From positions 1-5,633 of the forward strand of contig JAPPEF010000218.1 in the NCBI GenBank assembly GCA_028875335.1: a DNA stretch of 5,633 nt, given 5' to 3'. Position 1 is the stretch's first letter. Every line of letters begins with the position of its first letter. The stretch is from Gemmatimonadota bacterium (GTDB taxonomy: Bacteria > Latescibacterota > UBA2968 > UBA8231). Positions 1 to 5,633 of this stretch are shown in pieces. The notes under the pieces are model-generated. The model saw only the letters and a list, made by a program, of their open reading frames with translations, ran no database searches and was not told the origin of the DNA. The position numbers and the translations under genes are program-made.

Positions 1-241
1 GGGCGTAGTTGGTGTACTCCCACTGATTGCGGCCAAATTCGCCAAACAGGGGGGCTGGTATGTACCAACGCTGCACGGTCGGGTCCAGCGCCTCCATATA
101 AGTAGAAACACCGGGCACGTGGTAAATGACGCGGTCTCCCACCCGATCCCCTAGACGGCCCCCATAGTCAACTTGAGCAGCGGCTTCTCTCCCCAGACCC
201 AACCCGGCTAGGACAGCCAATATGATATAACGCGCCCCCAT
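1..241 (-). CDS. Exported protein, tandem paralogue of the downstream-neighbour 927-aa surface protein (partial, N-terminus only)
   Basis: Eighty N-terminal codons are visible from an ATG at 241-239; the gene runs off the left edge. The first ~22 residues are a signal peptide: start MGARYIILAVLAGLG, then a small-residue AAAQ site with probable cleavage before Q23. The mature start aligns directly with that of the adjacent 927-residue protein. Shared elements are YG-x-RLG, then ALDP-x-VQRWY-x-P (ALDPTVQRWYIP here, ALDPAVQRWYVP there), then an EF...QWEY-x-NYA block. At DNA level bases 1-25 match 2784-2808 with one mismatch. It starts two bases after the neighbour's TAA stop (TAA-GG-ATG). No separately spaced Shine-Dalgarno is seen, so translation probably depends on termination-reinitiation. 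The role is inferred to match the neighbour: an outer-membrane or surface protein. Full length, barrel and calcium segment cannot be seen here. Confidence 0.85.
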   Translation of the reverse strand, partial: MGARYIILAVLAGLGLGREAAAQVDYGGRLGDRVGDRVIYHVPGVSTYMEALDPTVQRWYIPAPLFGEFGRNQWEYTNYA

Positions 242-243
242 CC

Positions 244-3027
244 TTACAGTCCGGCGTAGATGGTAATGAAGCTAGTGGTCTCGGTCCGGCCTTTGGTGAG
301 CTTGCCAAAGACTTGGGGCTCTACCTCCTGTACCAACTCGGTGAAGGTGCGGCCGATGCGGAGGCCGAGTTGCATCGTCAGCTTGTAGCCCAAATAGTTT
401 GAGTTATTGGTTAGCTGCACCGCAAAAACCGCAGAGCGCAAATCACCGGTCTCTTCGGCGATGCCTTGCTCGACCATATCCTCCTCTTGCTGTACCAGTT
501 CGTTGAACTGGGCCAACTCCACCCCGAAGTCAACTACGCTGCTGTTGAGTAGGGGCACTTGAGCCAAAAGCGAGGCAATCCCAGTCCATTGTTTTAAGTC
601 TTCTTCGGCTAACACAAAGGCGTCTTGAAGGAAGTACTCACTTTTGAGCCTAGGTTGTAGAAGAAAGCGGCCTAGATGCAGCTTGTACTCGAATTTGTTG
701 ATCAAGCCCAAGAGAGAGGAAGAACCGGCCAGTATCCGGCCGTCGATGTCGCGGGCCTCGTCTTGGGCTTGGTCGTAGCGCTCGTACTTGAGCTTGTTGA
801 CGATCTCGAAATTGGCAATGGCGGTGTAGTCCACCCCCAGCCACGCGGTATTGATCCAGGTATCGGGAAAGACCAGCATATCCGCCACCAGCGGCGGCGT
901 GGGCGCATCGAGAAAGGGTAGCGGTGCCCGCCGGTCATCGGGAACGGTGTCCGCGACCCGCTTGAGCATATCGAAGACCCGCACCCGCCCGAAACCGGGG
1001 TAGTCCTTGTCGAGGGTGAACATGGCATACGAGGTTTGGTTGTCCCGATCGTCCGAGAGCATGCGCTCGTCGAGTCGCCCTACCAGCAAGCGCGCCTCGG
1101 GTAAGAGGTGGATGCCAAAAAAGACGTTGTATCCGCGCCGGTCGGGCTTGTAGGGATAGTCGGCCAACTCGTCGTCCTCAAAGCGGTCGATCCAGCCGTT
1201 GTTGTTGAGGTCAATACCAAAGAGGAATTCGGGCCGATCAACGTGATAGCGCAAAAACGGCTCTTCGTAGTCGGGAATGGAGTTGGGCACCGAGCGGTTG
1301 TCGTTCTGGTTGAAGTCCGAAATGAAGTCGAGGTTCTCGTCCCAGCCGGGAAACACCTCCCGGTCATTGGCCTGAGACCCTACCCGGGCCCAGTCGGGCC
1401 GGCGGTCTTGGTCGTCGTTGTCGGCGACAAATTCGTAAACCGAACGGATGGGATCGTCATAGTACACGTCCCCTCCGGGCAGGGAGACAAAAGCCGAGGT
1501 TAAATAGTCGGCATCCACCGAATAGGCTTCTCCATAAGTAAAAAACGGGTAGGCCTCTTTGGCCAGATTGAAGATGGTGGCCTGACCGCTCTCCGCAGAG
1601 ATCTCGTGCCCTTCGTTGGCGTTGAACAGGGCGGCATTCGGGTACTGGAAATAGCGCAGGTTGTTGTTCCATTCGCCGTAGAAATCAAATCCCCACACGT
1701 TCTTGCCTTCGATAGTGAATCCGGCGATCATGTTGGCCGAGGGCAAGCCGTAGTTGAAAAGAACCCGCTGGGCGTTGGATATGTCTTTTATATTGCCGGA
1801 GGCCCGCCTTATGTTGATGAGAACCGGCTCGGCTTCTTCAATGACTTGGTTGGTCAGCGGCGGCGGCGGCACCGGGCGCGTGCCCGTCTGCAGATTGGAC
1901 CACATTTCGACCTTGAAGTCATTGGCTAGCACATAGTCGAACTCCACTTCGACTATAGAAGTTAGATCCGGCCCCACATACGCCGGGTCCGTAAAGTCGT
2001 AATTGAGGATGATTCGCTCGGTGCCGTCGGCGGCCACAAAGCCAGTGCGCGGAAAGCCGCCGAACACGGTCGGCCACTCCGCTCCTTCGCGCACCACCTC
2101 GTCCAACGTCAAGACCGTCTCTAGACCCGTTTCAAAATCGCGGCTCTTGATGCGTATATCGTGGCTGAAAAGGGCCGCGCCGCCCTCTTCGTCCTCGGGG
2201 CTGTCGTCGCTGAGGACGATAGCTATGGCCGTAACTGGCGTACTGGTTTGGCCCGAGGTGAGGTTGCCCGCGAGGAGATTGCCTTCAAACATGTCCAAGG
2301 TGGTATTGGCGTTGTGGGCGTTGACTAGGGTCCCGCCCACCGTAATAAAGTCGCCCACCTGAGCGAGAGCTCGGCCACCGAGCAAGGAGGTCGAATTGGA
2401 CTGCCGTCTAGGATTGATGGTCACGCCCACGGCCGGATCATTGATCCGCGAGGCCAGCACGGTGGCGGCGTATTTGTCCGAGGCGAAGTCGATCTGGACT
2501 CCGTTGAAATTCGGCTTGGAAAAGGTCATCGGCGTAAGGGTGGTGCGGATCGCGTTGCCCACAGTGATGGCGTAGGAGTACTGGCCCCTAGAGTCGCCGC
2601 TTACAGTCACCGAACTGAAGAACTGCTCGAATTGGCGGCCCTTGAAAATACCACTGCCCAACTCTTGCGGCTGATCTTGACGCCAGTCGTACACCAGCCA
2701 GCCGCGGTTGATATAGTTGCCGAAAAAATCGTAGAAGTAGTCGCCCTCTAGGTTGGTGTTGATATAGCGTTGGTACTGGTCGCGGGCGTAGTTGGAGTAC
2801 TCCCACTGGCGCCACCTGAATTCGTAGTAGAGTTCTTGGGGCACGTACCATCTCTGTACGGCGGGATCGAGGGCTCCAAAGAGTACGCCTGGGCCCCGGG
2901 GCTCAAAACTGACTTCGCCGCCGCGCTGGATCCCTAGGCGAGTGCCGTAGTTTTGGGCGTGGAGCACGGTTTGGAACGCGACCAACAGTGCCAGCCCAAT
3001 CGTTAAAATCGCTCCGCGGACATTCAA
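244..3027 (-). CDS. Large exported, probably outer-membrane beta-barrel protein with an EF-hand-type calcium loop; family not recognised
   Basis: A 927-residue protein if translation starts at the TTG at 3027. That start is chosen because GGGAGG lies exactly 7 nt upstream; a TTG at 3042 is in frame, but it precedes this site and has none of its own. Residues 1-24 form a signal peptide with a likely cut after LHA, before QNYG. A conserved mature start follows (ALDPAVQRWYVPQE, QWEYSNYA). Residues ~135-240 are strand-rich, with short alternating hydrophobic stretches. An acidic insert (DDSPEDEEGG, ~274-283) leads into a probable beta-sandwich. A proline run (PVPPPP, ~386-391) marks a boundary. 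An Asp/Asn-rich segment (~536-625) contains the EF-hand-type loop DLNNNGWIDRFE at 606-617. The last ~290 residues alternate polar and hydrophobic residues and end in TTSFITIYAGL, resembling barrel strands. No enzymatic motif was found. It lies 60 bp after the discoidin/FlgD-type gene and 2 bp before its own paralogue. The barrel assignment is inference; export and the calcium loop are well supported. Confidence 0.9.
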   Translation of the reverse strand: MNVRGAILTIGLALLVAFQTVLHAQNYGTRLGIQRGGEVSFEPRGPGVLFGALDPAVQRWYVPQELYYEFRWRQWEYSNYARDQYQRYINTNLEGDYFYDFFGNYINRGWLVYDWRQDQPQELGSGIFKGRQFEQFFSSVTVSGDSRGQYSYAITVGNAIRTTLTPMTFSKPNFNGVQIDFASDKYAATVLASRINDPAVGVTINPRRQSNSTSLLGGRALAQVGDFITVGGTLVNAHNANTTLDMFEGNLLAGNLTSGQTSTPVTAIAIVLSDDSPEDEEGGAALFSHDIRIKSRDFETGLETVLTLDEVVREGAEWPTVFGGFPRTGFVAADGTERIILNYDFTDPAYVGPDLTSIVEVEFDYVLANDFKVEMWSNLQTGTRPVPPPPLTNQVIEEAEPVLINIRRASGNIKDISNAQRVLFNYGLPSANMIAGFTIEGKNVWGFDFYGEWNNNLRYFQYPNAALFNANEGHEISAESGQATIFNLAKEAYPFFTYGEAYSVDADYLTSAFVSLPGGDVYYDDPIRSVYEFVADNDDQDRRPDWARVGSQANDREVFPGWDENLDFISDFNQNDNRSVPNSIPDYEEPFLRYHVDRPEFLFGIDLNNNGWIDRFEDDELADYPYKPDRRGYNVFFGIHLLPEARLLVGRLDERMLSDDRDNQTSYAMFTLDKDYPGFGRVRVFDMLKRVADTVPDDRRAPLPFLDAPTPPLVADMLVFPDTWINTAWLGVDYTAIANFEIVNKLKYERYDQAQDEARDIDGRILAGSSSLLGLINKFEYKLHLGRFLLQPRLKSEYFLQDAFVLAEEDLKQWTGIASLLAQVPLLNSSVVDFGVELAQFNELVQQEEDMVEQGIAEETGDLRSAVFAVQLTNNSNYLGYKLTMQLGLRIGRTFTELVQEVEPQVFGKLTKGRTETTSFITIYAGL
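1177..1212 (-). other. EF-hand/dockerin-type calcium-binding loop in the 927-aa protein
   Basis: This stretch encodes DLNNNGWIDRFE, which fits the canonical 12-position EF-hand loop: Asp at 1, Asn at 3 and 5, Gly at 6, Ile at 8, Asp at 9 and Glu at 12. It sits at the end of an acidic segment that also contains DNDDQD (about residue 536) and a DENLDFISDFNQND stretch (about residue 563), which looks like further, less regular calcium ligands. Such loops usually stabilise extracellular regions of surface proteins. Calcium binding is inferred from the motif alone. Confidence 0.7.
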
Positions 3028-3034
3028 TGCCCAT

Positions 3035-3040
3035 CCTCCC
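3035..3040 (-). promoter_or_regulatory. Strong Shine-Dalgarno deciding the TTG start of the 927-aa gene
   Basis: The minus strand reads GGGAGG, then the 7-nt spacer ATGGGCA, then TTG at 3027-3025. The spacing is close to ideal and selects this TTG over the in-frame TTG at 3042. An ATG abutting the site (3034-3032) is out of frame and too close to be used. Confidence 0.75.
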
Positions 3041-3063
3041 AATTCTGCATGGTAGAATTCATC

Positions 3064-3081
3064 GCGAGGAAATCTCCTCGC
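3064..3081 (-). other. Perfect 7-bp stem-loop in the intergenic gap of the operon
   Basis: On the minus strand, GCGAGGA and TCCTCGC pair perfectly around a 4-base loop GATT. The hairpin begins 6 bases after the TGA of the 753-aa gene and ends 36 bases before the TTG of the next. No T-run follows, so it does not look like a Rho-independent terminator. It could stabilise upstream mRNA, tune expression of the two genes, or mask the GAGGAG it contains. The structure is directly visible; the role is inference. Confidence 0.6.
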
Positions 3082-3087
3082 TTAGCA

Positions 3088-5349
3088 TCAATACGCTACT
3101 CCGACAACCCCCACCCGCTTCTCCTCTCCGGTCCCCGCATCCAAAGCAACGGAAAATATGTAGTGGCCTGGAGGGACCGCATTGTCCTCATCGTCGCGCC
3201 CATCCCAAAAACGGGGGAATCGACCGCTCATATCCAAGCCTTCGTAGAGGTTGCGGATTAGCTGGCCACTTAAATCGTATATCCCAAGCCGCACCCGAGT
3301 CGGGTGGGCGATGTTGGTGATGTCATAGGTAATGGCCGCCCGCTCGTTGACTCCGTCGCCATTGGGGGTAAAAACGCTGGGGACGGCCGCTACATTCACT
3401 AGTAACTCGTCGGTAATCGGTACGTTGACAAAGAGGTTTTCTGGATCGAGAGTGCCCACGACTCTGCGGTCGGGATCATCCATGCCCTCCCGACTCAAAT
3501 CCGCGGCATTACCGGCCAACACCACTTGACCCAACACCTCGTTGTCGGCGTTGAGCGCCCGGCCGGCAAAGCGAGTCCCTAGGCGCAGGACCGTATTCTC
3601 AAACTCTAAAGTCAAAAGTGCTCCATCCTCCGCAATCCGCGGGAAGGCCATCACCAAGGCATCGTCGCGCACAGCTACCACGCTAAAGCCATCCTGTTCG
3701 ACCGGGAGCGTCGCAAGGGACGCGCCGGAAAAATCCGCCGTTGCTGCCGTGCCATCGGGCCGGCGTATTTCCACTTGGCCAATCGACTCGGTGCGCAGCG
3801 GTGTGCTGATTTCAAAGCGATCAAATCCTGCATTCTGGGGCTTGGATTTGACCAGTACGCCATACGTAAAGCGAGTAGCTTGGCCTAAAATAGCGGTGCG
3901 GGGCAGGATCTCGCCGATGAGGGAGTCGGCGAAGACGGGCTGGAAAACATCCCAAGCCACCCCGCCGATGCCAGTAGCCGCATCGACATCGGCGTTGAAG
4001 AATTCGATCATAACTTGAAAATAGCGCCGCGGACTAGGCGATACTATCAGCGTCCCCGCTCCTTGCATCTGAAGTTGGTCTGGGGCGACAATGCCCTCGG
4101 GCGAATAGGGGGGGGACCAAGGGCTCCAATTGGCGAGGTCTTCGCGAATCACCGATTTTTGGTTGCTCGCTAACTTGTTGTAGTCCGCTTGGCCAAGAGT
4201 GATCTGGGCTCGCTGTTCAAAAGGCAACTGGCCAAAGGTCAAAAGCGCCTCGCGCCCGTCCATCTCTTCGTTGTCGAGGACGTTGGCGATCAGGTTCTCG
4301 AGTTCGCTGTCTTCTACATCTTCGGCTCTCTTCCAAGGCGCGTCGATGGGGATGTCGAAAACAGTATCGCCTCGCTGCTCAACTCGGCCCGAGGACTGCT
4401 TGCCGATTCGGGTAAACTCGACCGGCTGGGGATCGTCCCCACTGCGGGTGCGGACCTGCACCCTGGAGCGAGTTGGATCGCCCACTTGCTCTTCAACCCA
4501 GCGCAAACGGCCCAAAAGCGCTTGGTCGCCAAAGTCGAATACATTGGAGATGTACACGGCCTGCGGCACAAAGCCCTCGCTGAATACTTGAAACTCAGCG
4601 ATCTCAAAATCCGCAGCCGTCAGGGATTTGAGCCGCAAAAAGCGCACGAAGCGGGTGGGAATTCGCACATCTACCACCGCTTCTTGGTTCTGCCCCTCAA
4701 AGGCGACCGTTTCCCAGATCAGACTGCCCTCGCGACGCGATTCGGGCTGACCGTCATTGACAAAAATTTCGTAGCCCTTTAAAAAGTCGTCTTGGGACTG
4801 GAAATCGGGGGCCGGAAAGGCTGGATCGGCGTTGCGCGGAAAAAACTTGAACCGATTGACGCCAAAGATAGCCCCCAAATCGAATTCGATGAGTAGGCCA
4901 AAGGCCCCGGTGCCCCCCGTGCCCGAGGATTTCAATACTAAAGCGGTGTTTCCGTCATCGTCGAACATCTGGGGAAAATCGGCTTCGAGAAAGCGGAAGG
5001 AGGGAATGGGCGTGAAGACGCTGCCACCGCGTTCCTTAGAGTTGACGCCGATCAATATGTTGTCCGTCGTATCGGCCTGCTGCGGAAAAATCCAACGTTC
5101 GCGCTCAAAGGGAGCAAAGTCGATGACGCCGCCGGGCGCATTGGACTGATCGACCGTTGCCGGGTCGAGAATTACTAGGGCCGGAACCTCCCCACCACCG
5201 CTTTCCCAAGACAACCCACCCTCACCCCCTAGTTGGACGACCTCCATTTGGGCACCAACTGGTGACTGAGCACTCAACGATCCGAGGGCTAAGGACAGGA
5301 TAAGCGTTCTAAGCGCGATCCGCCGTCTGTAGTCCTTTCGATCTGCCAT
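3088..5349 (-). CDS. Secreted cell-surface protein: signal peptide, discoidin-like domain, FlgD-Ig/CHU_C-like C-terminal domain
   Basis: A 753-residue protein if started at the ATG at 5349. That start gives a standard signal peptide: basic n-region ADRKDYRRR, hydrophobic LILSLALGSL, cut near VGA before QMEV at ~33. In-frame ATGs at 5361 and 5370 and a TTG at 5436 are alternatives; none has a clear Shine-Dalgarno. Residues ~91-259 resemble a discoidin (F5/8 type C) fold: FDDDGNTA, then IEFDLGA-x-FGVNRFKFFPR, then RFVRFLRLKS and the closing IAEFQVFSEG; such domains bind sugars or other surface ligands. Residues ~266-520 contain RVQVRTRSGDD, NWSPWSPPYSP and SPSPRRYFQVMIEF, a middle region I cannot name. 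Residues ~651-753 are a FlgD-Ig/CHU_C-like beta-domain: FTPNGDGVNE, LGIYDLSGQLIRNL, FWDGRDDEDNAVPPGHYIFS. Domains of this kind often end type IX-secreted proteins, but no secretion genes are in view. The terminal KRVGVVGVAY is intact. Likely an adhesin or structural surface protein, first gene of the operon with the two barrel-like proteins. Confidence 0.9.
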   Translation of the reverse strand: MADRKDYRRRIALRTLILSLALGSLSAQSPVGAQMEVVQLGGEGGLSWESGGGEVPALVILDPATVDQSNAPGGVIDFAPFERERWIFPQQADTTDNILIGVNSKERGGSVFTPIPSFRFLEADFPQMFDDDGNTALVLKSSGTGGTGAFGLLIEFDLGAIFGVNRFKFFPRNADPAFPAPDFQSQDDFLKGYEIFVNDGQPESRREGSLIWETVAFEGQNQEAVVDVRIPTRFVRFLRLKSLTAADFEIAEFQVFSEGFVPQAVYISNVFDFGDQALLGRLRWVEEQVGDPTRSRVQVRTRSGDDPQPVEFTRIGKQSSGRVEQRGDTVFDIPIDAPWKRAEDVEDSELENLIANVLDNEEMDGREALLTFGQLPFEQRAQITLGQADYNKLASNQKSVIREDLANWSPWSPPYSPEGIVAPDQLQMQGAGTLIVSPSPRRYFQVMIEFFNADVDAATGIGGVAWDVFQPVFADSLIGEILPRTAILGQATRFTYGVLVKSKPQNAGFDRFEISTPLRTESIGQVEIRRPDGTAATADFSGASLATLPVEQDGFSVVAVRDDALVMAFPRIAEDGALLTLEFENTVLRLGTRFAGRALNADNEVLGQVVLAGNAADLSREGMDDPDRRVVGTLDPENLFVNVPITDELLVNVAAVPSVFTPNGDGVNERAAITYDITNIAHPTRVRLGIYDLSGQLIRNLYEGLDMSGRFPRFWDGRDDEDNAVPPGHYIFSVALDAGTGEEKRVGVVGVAY

Positions 5350-5460
5350 GAATTGTAGCATGGTTGGCATATCTGTCTGACTCGACTGCTCTGGGCTAAG
5401 GCAAATAACTGTATGAAATACGCAAGGATACAGCAACCAAAATCCGGCAACGCATAGCAG
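5350..5460. other. 111-bp intergenic gap; no convincing promoter or terminator
   Basis: This lies between the stop of the receptor-L-like gene and the ATG chosen for the 753-aa gene. On the minus strand the best sigma70-like pair is TTGCTG (5436-5431), 17 nt, TACAGT (5413-5408), matching consensus at 3/6 and 4/6. That is too weak to call. No hairpin followed by a T-run is present. The gap is long enough for a promoter, so the discoidin/FlgD gene may start a new transcription unit, but the sequence does not settle this. Confidence 0.4.
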
Positions 5461-5633
5461 TTAAGGTTGGTTCGCTTCAACCCGGATCTCGCCCGTAAAC
5501 CCATCGGCGATCAAACGCTCCGCTAGGGCCTGAGCCGCACTACTCGGCAGGTTTCTATTGGCCCGAATCGCCAGCCGACCGCCTACTCTTTCGAGCGTTG
5601 CCAAGCCCGCTATACTCTGCAATTTCTCGTTAA
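5461..5633 (-). CDS. C-terminal end of a receptor-L-domain / leucine-rich-like surface protein (partial)
   Basis: The last 56 codons of a gene entering from the right edge and ending in TAA at 5463-5461. The visible peptide starts NEKLQSIAGLATLERVGG, continues RLAIRANRNLPSSAAQALAE, and ends ADGFTGEIRVEANQP. This matches the typical tail of bacterial receptor-L-domain (leucine-rich-like) surface proteins: N-x-x-L-x-S-x-x-GL-x-x-L-x-x-VGG-x-L-x-I, then N-x-x-LP, a helix with EAL-like spacing, and GFTG-x-[IV]-x-[IV]. Many relatives have LPTC here; this one has LPSS, so the usual cysteine is absent. The function is probably ligand recognition at the surface, inferred from family resemblance. It lies 111 bp upstream of the 753-aa gene on the same strand. 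The reading frame is open across the visible part, but the N-terminus is unseen. Confidence 0.7.
   Translation of the reverse strand, partial: NEKLQSIAGLATLERVGGRLAIRANRNLPSSAAQALAERLIADGFTGEIRVEANQP

Noticed and set aside
1108..1503. Plus-strand open frame of about 130 codons, with others at 1606-1929, 2003-2362, 3542-4018 and 4189-4782
   Set aside because: All lie inside the two large minus-strand genes, whose proteins have coherent signal peptides and domains. The plus-strand products are low-complexity, lack domains, and look like antisense shadows.
1857..1870. GGC-rich run as a possible microsatellite
   Set aside because: It is short and encodes the PVPPPP linker in frame in the 927-aa protein; a coding explanation suffices.
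3064..3081. Hairpin as a Rho-independent terminator after the 753-aa gene
   Set aside because: The minus strand after the stem reads GATGAATTC with no T-run, and the next gene follows in the same direction within 40 bases.
5352..5357. TACAAT as a -10 box just before the ATG at 5349
   Set aside because: The hexamer 17 nt upstream is TCAGAC, a poor -35, and transcription would start at or inside the coding region.
5350..5436. Upstream TTG start at 5436 for the discoidin/FlgD gene
   Set aside because: It adds 29 residues ahead of a well-formed signal peptide and has no ribosome site; the ATG at 5349 gives a normal n-region.

Overview
The window is moderately GC-rich (roughly 55-57% by eye) and every gene I can support lies on the minus strand. 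It holds two complete large genes and two partial ones, all apparently encoding exported or cell-surface proteins. There are no RNA genes, mobile elements or CRISPR arrays. The mix of a discoidin-like plus FlgD/CHU_C-type C-terminal protein beside a large beta-strand-rich outer-membrane-like protein points to a Gram-negative bacterium of the FCB superphylum or a related uncultured phylum, such as Latescibacterota or KSB1-like lineages. That placement is inferred from protein architecture only.

In transcription order (right to left): (1) 5633-5461 is the 3' end of a gene encoding a receptor-L-domain/leucine-rich-like protein. (2) A 111-bp gap follows. (3) 5349-3088 encodes a 753-residue secreted protein: signal peptide, discoidin-like (F5/8C) domain, a middle region with WSPWS and SPSPRRYFQ motifs, and a C-terminal FlgD-Ig/CHU_C-like domain beginning at an FTPNGDGVNE motif. 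(4) A 60-bp gap carries a perfect 7-bp hairpin, a strong Shine-Dalgarno and a possible 12-codon leader ORF. (5) 3027-244 encodes a 927-residue exported protein, probably a large outer-membrane beta-barrel with an EF-hand-type calcium loop in an acidic central segment. (6) Two bases later, at 241, a paralogue of that protein begins and runs off the left edge.

The tight spacing of items 3, 5 and 6 (60 and 2 bp) suggests one operon for a cell-surface assembly: a secreted adhesin-like protein plus at least two related barrel-like partners. I cannot name the 927-residue family. Its tandem duplication, its calcium-loop segment and its coupling to a discoidin/FlgD protein are the most interesting aspects of the window.
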